Positions 36,070 to 43,557 of a stretch of DNA of 64,000 nucleotides are shown piece by piece. The stretch's first letter is position 1. Each line of letters starts with the position of its first letter. Made by a program: the position numbers and the translations under genes. A model generated the notes under the pieces. That model saw only the letters and a program-made list of their open reading frames with translations, was not told the origin of the DNA and did no database searches. Origin of the DNA: Cytophagaceae bacterium. Its GTDB lineage: Bacteria > Bacteroidota > Bacteroidia > Cytophagales > Spirosomataceae. The DNA is taken from contig SXXW01000024.1 in NCBI GenBank assembly GCA_005791165.1, positions 1-64,000 on the forward strand, written 5' to 3'.

Positions 36070-36607
36070 TCAGTTTCAAAAGTTCCATTTTGATGCCTAA
36101 TTGGCTAATAATTGACTCGGTAAATTCGGAATTCCGATAAATTCCTACTCTGATTTTTTTTTGAATCAATGGTTCCGCTTTTTCTATTAATTGATATAAA
36201 TATGGCTTATCTACTTCCCCAACTAGTACCAAATCCACGAAAGGCGAATTCTTCCCCTCAGCCAAATCCCCGGTCAAGTAGACCTGATCTAAATTTCCTA
36301 GTTTTTTGATAATTTGATCTACGATCTGATCCAACCCCACAAATTGCATAATGATACCACGTAGCGTCTTGAACATAGGATGACCTTGGTTGACCACATA
36401 ATTTTTAACTTTCGTATTCTCAGAATCCTCTTGAACCTCGATCAAATGCATTTCCTGCAGTTTGTTCAGTTCAAGCCTAACTGTATTGCTACTCACCCCT
36501 AAATCTCGTTCCAAACCCCGCAAGTACACTTTACTGGCAGGGTTCAAAAGCAATTTGGTTAGCAAGGCTATTCGAATCTTTCCAGAAAAAATGTTGTCTA
36601 AAACCAA
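36047..36607 (-). CDS. Winged-helix regulator fused to a nucleotidyltransferase-like domain
   Basis: A 186-residue protein with an N-terminal winged helix (about 8 to 75; LGVSSNTVRLELNKLQE as recognition helix) and a C-terminal half with YLTGDLAEGKNSPFVDLVLVG, which looks like an MNT-type nucleotidyltransferase core. It begins with a TTG at 36607; no ATG lies in frame between that and the nearest upstream stop. It is the first gene of the long minus-strand operon and overlaps the flippase gene by 23 bases. Such proteins often open Bacteroidota polysaccharide loci. A local regulator role is likely; whether the second domain is enzymatic is unknown. Confidence 0.78.
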   Translation of the reverse strand: MVLDNIFSGKIRIALLTKLLLNPASKVYLRGLERDLGVSSNTVRLELNKLQEMHLIEVQEDSENTKVKNYVVNQGHPMFKTLRGIIMQFVGLDQIVDQIIKKLGNLDQVYLTGDLAEGKNSPFVDLVLVGEVDKPYLYQLIEKAEPLIQKKIRVGIYRNSEFTESIISQLGIKMELLKLNDNSSKI

Positions 36608-36680
36608 ATGAATGCCTAATTAACGGCTTCGCCACTTTGCCTCACAGATGTATGAAGCAAATTGATACAATATTGAGTAA

Positions 36681-36688
36681 CAAAAGTA
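36681..36688 (-). promoter_or_regulatory. Candidate -7 box for the long glycan operon
   Basis: On the minus strand this reads TACTTTTG, an exact match to the Bacteroidota -7 consensus TAnnTTTG. It lies about 74 bases before the TTG start of the regulator-like gene. A good TTTG -33 box at about 20 bases further upstream was not seen, so the call is weak. The 213-base gap between the two operons shows no other strong feature. Confidence 0.3.
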
Positions 36689-36820
36689 TGCAATTAAAAA
36701 TTATTTTATACCGCCGGTAAACTAAAATTTATTTAAAGGCAATAAAAAACAAATTAATGAGCCCCTACAAAACATATGAAAAACGTCTATCTTCTAATTA
36801 TTTAGGCCACCCGATTAAAT

Positions 36821-37516
36821 TCACCCCTTCTGCCCATAATAAGCATCCTTTCCATGTTTCCTGGTAAAATGTTTGTTTAAAATATAATCAGGGAAATTAG
36901 CAGCAGGATTTAACATTAAAGTATGGTATGCCATTTGGGCACAAGATTCTAAAGCTATCGCATTTTCTAAAGCTTTGGCTGTAGACTTGCCCCATACAAA
37001 GGATGCATGTCCCGAAAGCAAACATGCTGGAATATGTAAAGGATTAATTTGATTGCTCAAGAAATGATCCACTAATGTTGACCCAGTTAACTTTTCATAT
37101 CCTTCCTCAACTTGTCCTAACGTTAGGGGAGGCAAACATGGAACATCCCCAGAAAAATGATCCGCATGAGTTGTGCCTAAAACAGGAATCGATTTGCCTG
37201 CTTGAGCCCATGAAGTCGCCCATGGGGAATGTGTATGAACAATCCCACCCACCTCAACAAAGCCCTTATAAATCTCTAGATGAGTTAGGGTATCAGAAGA
37301 AGGTTTTAATTTTGAATCAATCACCTTGCCCTCCAAGTCCACCAACACCATATCTTGCCAAGTTAACGTATCATATGCGACTCCACTTGGTTTAATGGCC
37401 ATAACACCAGAAGCCCTATCTATTGCTGAAGCATTCCCCCAAGTCAACACCACTAATTTATGCTGCACGATAGCCAAATTAGTTTCAAAGGCTTCTTTTT
37501 TCAAATTTTCTAACAT
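36821..37516 (-). CDS. araD: AraD-like L-ribulose-5-phosphate 4-epimerase / class II aldolase
   Basis: A class II aldolase-fold epimerase that interconverts L-ribulose 5-phosphate and D-xylulose 5-phosphate. LTWGNASAID, IKPSGV and SSDTLTHLEIY match E. coli AraD closely. HTHSPWATSWAQAG holds the zinc His pair and HADHF a further His. I start it at the ATG at 37516 (MLENLKKEAF, as in AraD), which overlaps the upstream stop by 7 bases. An ATG at 37528 would add four residues. It is the last gene of the 42.6 to 36.8 kb operon, far from any arabinose genes, and fits a pentulose-phosphate supply role with the epimerase domain encoded at 41591-42637. Confidence 0.9.
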   Translation of the reverse strand: MLENLKKEAFETNLAIVQHKLVVLTWGNASAIDRASGVMAIKPSGVAYDTLTWQDMVLVDLEGKVIDSKLKPSSDTLTHLEIYKGFVEVGGIVHTHSPWATSWAQAGKSIPVLGTTHADHFSGDVPCLPPLTLGQVEEGYEKLTGSTLVDHFLSNQINPLHIPACLLSGHASFVWGKSTAKALENAIALESCAQMAYHTLMLNPAANFPDYILNKHFTRKHGKDAYYGQKG

Positions 37517-38100
37517 GGTTCTTCCCATTTATGTACTAAATCTATATGTGTCATGACGGCTGTTGGCACGAAATCTAACGCTTTCATTTGTTGGCGATAT
37601 GCCAAAATATCATCGGGTCTACCCCATCGTTCAGGACAAACTAAGCAAGTATTCATTCCCTTCAATTGATGAACGATCTCGGGATTTAACGGCAAAATAG
37701 TATTCGTATCAATCCAGACCCAATCCACCATTGCAGCATAATTTTTAACCAATTCAATTGGCTCATCTTCAGAATAGCGAATAGCTATCGCACGTTCTCC
37801 TGCTCTAGATGCTCGGTAGATATAAGGAAACTCCACGTCCAACAAAAAATGTCTATCGATTCCCCTGCTCCTAACTGCCTTAAGTACATCTGATTCAATC
37901 CCTGCTTCTTTAATATTAAGAACCAATAAACCATGTTGGTATTCATCCAAATAATCTTCCAAAAAATCCCCATTTAAATAAGGATCATGGTGTAAAATTA
38001 ATTTACTTCCTTGAGCACGTATGTCAATTTCACATCCATATTTTTTTGGAATTTCCTTAAGACTTTGCACCTTATTAACCCGGTGAATAACGATTTCCAT
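37510..38100 (-). CDS. GDPD-like (glycerophosphodiesterase-fold) protein
   Basis: A 196-residue protein related to glycerophosphodiester phosphodiesterases and PI-PLC. IHRVNKVQSLKEIP matches the first His segment, and CEIDIRAQGSKLILHHDPYL has the Glu-x-Asp metal pair and the HHDP motif. The C-terminal half (LDVEFPYIYRASRAG, IRYSEDEP) fits a shortened TIM barrel. It has no signal peptide, so it should be cytoplasmic. It overlaps the AraD-like gene by 7 bases and follows a DPM1-like transferase gene by 2 bases. It may cleave a phosphodiester intermediate in this operon; that is inference. Confidence 0.7.
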   Translation of the reverse strand: MEIVIHRVNKVQSLKEIPKKYGCEIDIRAQGSKLILHHDPYLNGDFLEDYLDEYQHGLLVLNIKEAGIESDVLKAVRSRGIDRHFLLDVEFPYIYRASRAGERAIAIRYSEDEPIELVKNYAAMVDWVWIDTNTILPLNPEIVHQLKGMNTCLVCPERWGRPDDILAYRQQMKALDFVPTAVMTHIDLVHKWEEPC

Positions 38101-38102
38101 AG

Positions 38103-38828
38103 TTATCTTTTTCCCTGTTTAATATCTTTCCTCAATTGAAATATATAAGCAAACGTTCTTTTGATCAATTTATATTTACCCTTTAAACTACCTCCACCTT
38201 TGGCCTCCCCAAATTCCCGCTTAGCAAAAAATACAGGGAATGATTGAACCTTCATTCCCAATCTATTTGCCACAAATAGCACATATAAATCTAATGAAAA
38301 ATCATGTGGGGCAACATCTAAATGTTTCGTAAAGCTACGGTGAAACATTTTAGGTTGGGCATTAACATCCCATAGTTTTGATCCCAATAAAAAAGACGAA
38401 ATCACCGACATAGAAGCAGTAAAAAATACGTCAAATAAACCCCTGCCATTTCGTTCCCCTTTTACGATTGTTTGACCAGAAGCCAAACTGGTGCCGAACT
38501 GGTCAAAAGCAATAATTACATCCTTGGGATCTGTTTGCAAATCGGCATGTGTCCAGGCTAAAACTTCTCCTTCAGCTAATGATAATCCTTGTAAAATTCC
38601 ATACCCATATCCCTGATTTATGGGAACATGCATTAGCTTGGCAAACTTATTTTCTGGCTTGATCAACAATTTTTTAAAAATTTCTTGCGTCCCATCTGAT
38701 GAGCCATTGTCGACAAAAATAAATTCAACATCCTCGCGCGCTCCACAAGCCTCTCTGCAAACCTGCACCAAATTAGGCAAAGACCCTGACTCATTATAAC
38801 ATGGTATGACGATGGACAATTTTTTCAT
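38103..38828 (-). CDS. DPM1/GtrB-like family 2 glycosyltransferase
   Basis: A 241-residue GT2 enzyme. LSIVIPCYNESGSLPNLVQ at the N-terminus, FVDNGSSDGTQEIF near 40, NQGYGYGILQGLSLAEGE near 75 and THADLQTDP near 95 match dolichol/undecaprenyl-phosphate sugar transferases. Such enzymes put a sugar on undecaprenyl phosphate for GtrA-type flipping, and a GtrA-like domain is encoded in the same operon at 41591-42637. No C-terminal GtrB transmembrane pair is visible. A repeat of the same arrangement occurs at 51156-51890. Confidence 0.87.
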   Translation of the reverse strand: MKKLSIVIPCYNESGSLPNLVQVCREACGAREDVEFIFVDNGSSDGTQEIFKKLLIKPENKFAKLMHVPINQGYGYGILQGLSLAEGEVLAWTHADLQTDPKDVIIAFDQFGTSLASGQTIVKGERNGRGLFDVFFTASMSVISSFLLGSKLWDVNAQPKMFHRSFTKHLDVAPHDFSLDLYVLFVANRLGMKVQSFPVFFAKREFGEAKGGGSLKGKYKLIKRTFAYIFQLRKDIKQGKR

Positions 38829-38834
38829 CTTGAG

Positions 38835-39602
38835 TTACATTCGCCTTTTAAAATAATCCAACCAATATTGATACGTTGTGTAATCCTGAGGGGTGCCCCA
38901 ACAAATATACTGGTCCACTTCGCAGGCTTGAATATTAAGCCCTAAACGTATAGCAAAATCAGCGGCTACGTCTACATAAAACTCATGATTAATTCGTTCA
39001 TTCGCATGTACCATCGCCTCCACAGCCTCAAAAAAATATCTAGCCTTTTTAAAAGTAAATGCGCCGATAACCGCATGATCCTTCATCGGGTTTTCACTCA
39101 AAGGAATTTTACATGATACCCGCTTGGCACGAACTGAATTTTGAATAGTTTCAACCCAACCATACATTTTGGGGTTTTGCAGAACTGCTGGATTATTTCT
39201 AAAAGTCCATATCCACCCATCTACTTGATCATCTGAAAATAAACGTTCTATTTCAGATTCTTGGTAAGTCATGTCATTATCAGAAGCGCCAATCGTTAAA
39301 ATGGCATCCTCTGGAATATAATCGCGCGCTGCTAAGCAAGTAATTGCTTGTCCTTCGGTCAATTTATCTACGGTAACAATAATGGCGTTTGGAATATATT
39401 CTTTGATTTTTTCTTCCATTGGGTATTTTTCCAAATGGCTCTTGCGACACACAAAAATATACCGATCTGCCTTCGGTAAGGCTTGGCACGCACGAATAAC
39501 CATAGGTAATCCATCCACTTCAATAAAGGGTTTGGGGATTTGGTAGCCGGCATCTACATAGCGCTGACCTTCACCTGCCATCGGAATTAAGTTAATTCGC
39601 AT
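38835..39602 (-). CDS. NTP transferase-like protein (sugar/polyol-phosphate nucleotidylyltransferase)
   Basis: A nucleotidyltransferase-fold protein of about 255 residues starting at MRINLIPMAGEGQRYVDAGY; the glycine loop and PKPFIEVDG are typical of sugar-1-phosphate nucleotidylyltransferases. IGASDNDMTY near 100 supplies the acidic metal site and DQYICWGTPQDY the C-terminal sugar loop. An ATG at 39623 would lie deeper inside the upstream gene, so I use the one at 39602 (11-base overlap). It may activate a pentose or pentulose phosphate made by the operon's epimerases. No exact family is assigned. Confidence 0.82.
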   Translation of the reverse strand: MRINLIPMAGEGQRYVDAGYQIPKPFIEVDGLPMVIRACQALPKADRYIFVCRKSHLEKYPMEEKIKEYIPNAIIVTVDKLTEGQAITCLAARDYIPEDAILTIGASDNDMTYQESEIERLFSDDQVDGWIWTFRNNPAVLQNPKMYGWVETIQNSVRAKRVSCKIPLSENPMKDHAVIGAFTFKKARYFFEAVEAMVHANERINHEFYVDVAADFAIRLGLNIQACEVDQYICWGTPQDYTTYQYWLDYFKRRM

Positions 39603-40176
39603 ATATTCTTGTATGGGTTTCACCTTCTATTCGATACAAGGCCAATTCTCCGCAATTTATTTCATTTATTTCAATTGGCATATGAATGGCCTCTTGAATA
39701 AACGATTTATTTTGTAATGAAGCTATGCTTACATGAGGCATCCAATGCTTGCCAACAAACGGAAATCCATAATTTTGATGTGATATTTTAAATCGTCCAC
39801 TCCACTCATTTGGATATTCAATGGGCTTTATAATGAATCGTTTAATGGCCTCCGCAAAATTCAATTGGAGTAATTCCCAGTCCACCGTTTTTTCTAACCC
39901 AATCGTTAAAGTATCACCACCGGTCACCGCATCATTTTCAAAAACTAACCATTCAACTGATTTAAAAATTGGGGCTTTTTTTTCAATGAGCGACACATAT
40001 TCACCTTCTTTTTGTTTTTCACCATAAAATAAAAAAAGAGTCGCATGAACAGGGTGATGCAAATAAGTAGCGTCAGGCTCTACAAGTTCAACTTTTTTTT
40101 TCCATGAAAGAACTAGCTCTTGGAATTCATTTCCTGGAACCCAAAAATAGCCATATTTGATAAGCTGAGTGTTCAT
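39592..40176 (-). CDS. 2H phosphoesterase-superfamily protein
   Basis: A 194-residue protein with two His-x-Thr/Ser motifs about 100 residues apart: HATLFLF (His44, Thr46) and PHVSIAS (His148, Ser150). This is the signature of the 2H phosphoesterase group (LigT, cyclic phosphodiesterases, RNA ligase-like). It resembles none of the RNA-processing members enough to name. It is encoded between a nucleotidyltransferase/phosphatase fusion and an NTP transferase, so hydrolysis of a cyclic sugar phosphate or a nucleotide intermediate is a possibility. The motif call is solid; the role is guesswork. Confidence 0.75.
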   Translation of the reverse strand: MNTQLIKYGYFWVPGNEFQELVLSWKKKVELVEPDATYLHHPVHATLFLFYGEKQKEGEYVSLIEKKAPIFKSVEWLVFENDAVTGGDTLTIGLEKTVDWELLQLNFAEAIKRFIIKPIEYPNEWSGRFKISHQNYGFPFVGKHWMPHVSIASLQNKSFIQEAIHMPIEINEINCGELALYRIEGETHTRIYAN

Positions 40177-40182
40177 GTTTTG

Positions 40183-41604
40183 TCAAATATCTTTATATCG
40201 AATTCTTTGATCCTTTGATAATTCGGGTATCAACCTGTTTTGAAAAATCCTAAAATTATGTTTTTCTAAATGTCCTGGATTTAATTTAAACCAGGCATGG
40301 ATAGGCAAATCTAATGCTTTGCCAATCAAAGCCCTAATAATCACATTATGTGTCACGATAGCTATTTTATTCTTGGGTGTAATTTTAGTAACAAATTTTT
40401 CTATGCGCTCCGCTACATCTTGTTGGGACTCCCCACCATCAGGGAATTTAGGGTCTTCATTGCGATTCCAAGCTTCCACTAAATCTGGAAATTTTTCTGA
40501 TAGCTCAGAATACAAAAGCCCCTCAGCAGACCCATAATTAATTTCATTTAATAGAGGATCTTGAATTTCTTTTGAACCTTTTAATGCCGTGCCTGTTGAA
40601 ATAGTTCGCTGCAAAGTCCCCGTATAAATTGAATCAAATTCATCCGTCGGTATCTGATTAGATTCTAATGGTAAAATATCTGGATTTCTGCCAACTCCTA
40701 AAAATGATCCATCATTGAGTGCTGTTTTTCCATGCCTGATGAATGACAAAGTAGGTAAAGTTTGATTTAAATTTTTATACCAAATGCTTAAGTCTTGAAT
40801 AAATTCTTCCAATTGTTCAAAAATCAAATTGGGCTCTAATTGATTGTCATATTTCCAAAAGTGCAAGGCTAAAAAAAATTGCGTATGTTTTTCAAACGAA
40901 GGATTAAGTTGGCCAAATTCCTCAGCCAGTACTTGTGCAGAAAACCGCTGGTTTGTTTGTCTAATTATTTTTATCAAATTCAACATTAAAAATTTGATCA
41001 CATGGTAGGCATATTCTTTTTGATGCCTTTCATCCATATCATAGGTGAATTTTTGTTCAGTAATGGGGTTAGTAGAGAAATCATACGCTCTGTAGCTAAT
41101 TTTCCGACTTTTTAAATCATCTAAATAAGCCTCCATTCCGCGTCTAGTTCCCATCAAATCTGCCAATTGGACTCCTTTTGCCGAATAAATATCCTTCAGA
41201 TTTTTGCCAAAAACCGCTGGAAAAAATTCCCAATCAAGGCATGTAAAAGGGCTTTCAATCACATGTTTACGATGGCCTTCCACATCATAAATCATAAGGT
41301 GAAAAACTGCTGTTTTTTCGTCATTAAACTTTAATGGCCCAAAGCTTAAGTTTAACTTTATTTGATATTCGGGCAGAAAAATATCTTTCCCTTTTATGGT
41401 ACCTGCTTTTTTTTCGATTTCTTGAAAGACTGGTTGGGTTAATTGGTCTACGACGACAATGATATCGATGTCACTAATTAATTTCAAGTCCGTAGCAGAT
41501 TCAAATGAGCCTACAAAAGTAATGGAGATGACACTCTTAACTTCTGAAATGCATTCGACAAGGGTCTTTTTAATTTGAAATTTAATCTCCTCAATATTTT
41601 TCAT
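40183..41604 (-). CDS. Nucleotidyltransferase-histidine phosphatase fusion
   Basis: A 473-residue protein with two enzyme domains. The N-terminal domain (about 15 to 270) has GSFESAT (32 to 38) and SDIDI (44 to 48), the MNT/pol-beta nucleotidyltransferase signature. The C-terminal domain (about 283 to 470) is a histidine phosphatase with RHGKT (290 to 294), TLQRTIS, a catalytic-acid Glu near 354 and THN (His419). All key phosphatase residues are kept. It overlaps the GtrA/epimerase fusion gene by 14 bases. It may adenylylate or activate a sugar phosphate and dephosphorylate another. I know no characterised protein with this exact layout. Confidence 0.83.
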   Translation of the reverse strand: MKNIEEIKFQIKKTLVECISEVKSVISITFVGSFESATDLKLISDIDIIVVVDQLTQPVFQEIEKKAGTIKGKDIFLPEYQIKLNLSFGPLKFNDEKTAVFHLMIYDVEGHRKHVIESPFTCLDWEFFPAVFGKNLKDIYSAKGVQLADLMGTRRGMEAYLDDLKSRKISYRAYDFSTNPITEQKFTYDMDERHQKEYAYHVIKFLMLNLIKIIRQTNQRFSAQVLAEEFGQLNPSFEKHTQFFLALHFWKYDNQLEPNLIFEQLEEFIQDLSIWYKNLNQTLPTLSFIRHGKTALNDGSFLGVGRNPDILPLESNQIPTDEFDSIYTGTLQRTISTGTALKGSKEIQDPLLNEINYGSAEGLLYSELSEKFPDLVEAWNRNEDPKFPDGGESQQDVAERIEKFVTKITPKNKIAIVTHNVIIRALIGKALDLPIHAWFKLNPGHLEKHNFRIFQNRLIPELSKDQRIRYKDI

Positions 41605-42637
41605 ATTCGCCGGATGTTTGGAGAAGCATGATATTTTTGATTGGATTAGGAGCGCTTAATATAAAACTACCTGAAACGACAGACTCTACATTTAGATATT
41701 TTACGGTCGTTTGATTAACTCCGCCATCCAGACAAATTTCAAAATTTTGTCGATTTTTATGTTGGTTTAACTCCTCGATCCATGGAAGAATTTCCATGTC
41801 AAATTTCTGCCCTGAAAAACCAGGCTTAGGTATAGCTAAAAGCAGCACATATTTTATCTGATCTAAATACGGAAAAATAGAACTTAACTTTTCGTTTAAG
41901 CCAACGGCAATGCCAGCTTTCACTCCTGCATTTTCAATGGTTTTAAAAACAGCTTGTATATCCTCGTCTATTTCAGCATGGATATAAATGATGTCCACAT
42001 AGGGTAAAAGATCCTGTAGCCAAATTGATGGCGTTTTGGACATGATATGAACTTCTATTTTCTTTTTTTGCCAATAGGCGCGAACAACCTCTGCGCGATA
42101 TGCTTTGACGTCTTTGCAAGTTGGATTGAATGATTTGTCAACAATATCAATGTGAATAAAATCAGAGATATTGGAAATTCGATCATAAATTAATTTGATA
42201 TCCTCAACTCCATCGGCATAAATTGCCACTCCCACCTTTTTGAATTCCTTAAATGAAAATTTTCTGTGAAGCAGATAAGATATAATAAAAAATAAGCCCG
42301 CAATTAGAAAGCGGGAAAGCTCCATTGGTAAACCAAAAGAGGTTAATTTCTGCCTAAAAAAATATTGTACTAAAAAAGAAATTGACGAAATAATAGTAAA
42401 ATAAAGCAATGCGCGCTGTCTTTTGGGTTGGGCTATGTGAAAGTTAAAACGAATATTTAACCCAAAAGCAGTTAGTAATCCCACAACAAATGAAAATAAT
42501 ATGGATAAATACGATGGGAAATTAAATGATATGAACGCACGAGCAACTAATAACTCTGTAAAAAGCGAAATGATTCCAAACACAGCATATAGCAATAAAA
42601 AGCGATACCTGTAAAAAAAATAATTGAATGAGTACAT
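41591..42637 (-). CDS. GtrA-like membrane domain fused to ribulose-phosphate 3-epimerase domain
   Basis: A 348-residue fusion. Residues 1 to about 125 form four hydrophobic segments like GtrA, the proposed flippase of undecaprenyl-phosphate-linked sugars. Residues about 134 to 345 are a ribulose-5-phosphate 3-epimerase-type TIM barrel. The metal and catalytic residues are kept: His162 and Asp164 in HIDIVD, the second Asp at 167, His197 in EVHIM, and Asp304 in CLDGG. PGFSGQ is the phosphate-loop segment. It starts the minus-strand operon, 132 bases from divergent lptB. A single polypeptide coupling pentulose-phosphate epimerisation to a membrane sugar carrier would be unusual. Confidence 0.85.
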   Translation of the reverse strand: MYSFNYFFYRYRFLLLYAVFGIISLFTELLVARAFISFNFPSYLSILFSFVVGLLTAFGLNIRFNFHIAQPKRQRALLYFTIISSISFLVQYFFRQKLTSFGLPMELSRFLIAGLFFIISYLLHRKFSFKEFKKVGVAIYADGVEDIKLIYDRISNISDFIHIDIVDKSFNPTCKDVKAYRAEVVRAYWQKKKIEVHIMSKTPSIWLQDLLPYVDIIYIHAEIDEDIQAVFKTIENAGVKAGIAVGLNEKLSSIFPYLDQIKYVLLLAIPKPGFSGQKFDMEILPWIEELNQHKNRQNFEICLDGGVNQTTVKYLNVESVVSGSFILSAPNPIKNIMLLQTSGEYEKY

Positions 42638-42666
42638 TCAGTGGCCTTGAGAGGAGATGGTTGCAA

Positions 42667-42674
42667 CAAAAATA
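42667..42674 (-). promoter_or_regulatory. Candidate -7 box for the GtrA/epimerase operon
   Basis: The minus-strand sequence TATTTTTG matches TAnnTTTG exactly and ends about 30 bases before the operon's first ATG. The 132-base divergent gap also holds two near-matches (TATTTTG, 42696-42702 and 42714-42720) on the plus strand before lptB. No clear -33 box was found for either direction. Confidence 0.3.
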
Positions 42675-42768
42675 ATTGATTTTAAAGACAGACCCTATTT
42701 TGATGCAGATAATTATTTTGGTGTATGATTAACATTAACAAAATCAAATTAATGCCTATTTTTACCCC

Positions 42769-43509
42769 ATGATTCTTAGGACAGAAAATCTGGTTAAAAA
42801 ATATGGAGCAAGATTGGTAAATGACCACATCTCATACCAAGTAGCTCAAGGAGAAATAGTGGGCTTGTTGGGCCCCAACGGTGCCGGTAAAACCACTTCT
42901 TTTTATATTGCCACAGGTCTAGTTAAACCGAATTCAGGCAAAGTTTACTTAGATGATTTGGATGTGACTAGCCTGCCTATGTACAAGCGAGCACGTTTAG
43001 GTATAGGCTATTTGGCGCAAGAAGCTTCTGTTTTTAGAACATTATCTGTAGAAGAAAACATCCTTGCCGTCCTTGAGATGACCACTCTTTCCAAATCGGA
43101 ACAGAAAGAAAAAACCGAAAGTCTCCTCGAAGAATTCTCCCTGACCCATGTGCGCAAAAGTTTAGGCCAAGTACTTTCCGGAGGAGAACGCCGGCGTACT
43201 GAAATTGCCCGCGCCTTGGCCGTTGACCCGAAATTCATCCTATTAGACGAACCATTCGCCGGAGTAGACCCTATTGCCGTGGAAGAAATTCAAAGTATCG
43301 TAGCCAAACTAAAATACCGGAATATTGGCATTTTAATCACCGATCACAATGTGGATGAAACTTTATCCATCACCGACAGGGCATATTTGCTTTTTGAAGG
43401 CCGTATTTTAAAAGCGGGTACTCCAAAAGAATTAGCTGATGATGAGCAGGTTAGGAGGGTTTATTTAGGGAAGAATTTTAAGTTAAAAGAAAATTCAGGT
43501 AATAAGTAA
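42769..43509 (+). CDS. lptB: LPS export ABC transporter ATPase LptB
   Basis: A 246-residue ATPase that powers LPS transport to the outer membrane with LptF/Lpt[18 protein letters not shown] is Walker A with the LptB-type SFY after it, [15 protein letters not shown] the signature, and [15 protein letters not shown] Walker [11 protein letters not shown] is the H-loop. Length and motifs fit LptB closely. It is the first gene of a plus-strand run and the only LPS-export gene in the window. Its neighbours downstream are unrelated to export, apart from a sugar-phosphate transferase two genes later. Confidence 0.95.
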   Translation: MILRTENLVKKYGARLVNDHISYQVAQGEIVGLLGPNGAGKTTSFYIATGLVKPNSGKVYLDDLDVTSLPMYKRARLGIGYLAQEASVFRTLSVEENILAVLEMTTLSKSEQKEKTESLLEEFSLTHVRKSLGQVLSGGERRRTEIARALAVDPKFILLDEPFAGVDPIAVEEIQSIVAKLKYRNIGILITDHNVDETLSITDRAYLLFEGRILKAGTPKELADDEQVRRVYLGKNFKLKENSGNK

Positions 43510-43521
43510 TAGAAAAATATA

Positions 43522-43555
43522 TAACAGGTAGGAGGTATTAGGTAACAAGGTAATT
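43522..43555 (+). repeat. TAGGTAATAGG-type intergenic repeat, copy 1
   Basis: A degenerate run of GGTA-based units (CAGGTAGGAGGTATTAGGTAACAAGG core) between the lptB stop and the next start. Related runs occur at 45247-45315, 46321-46370 and 61958-61980. Confidence 0.6.
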
Positions 43556-43557
43556 AA

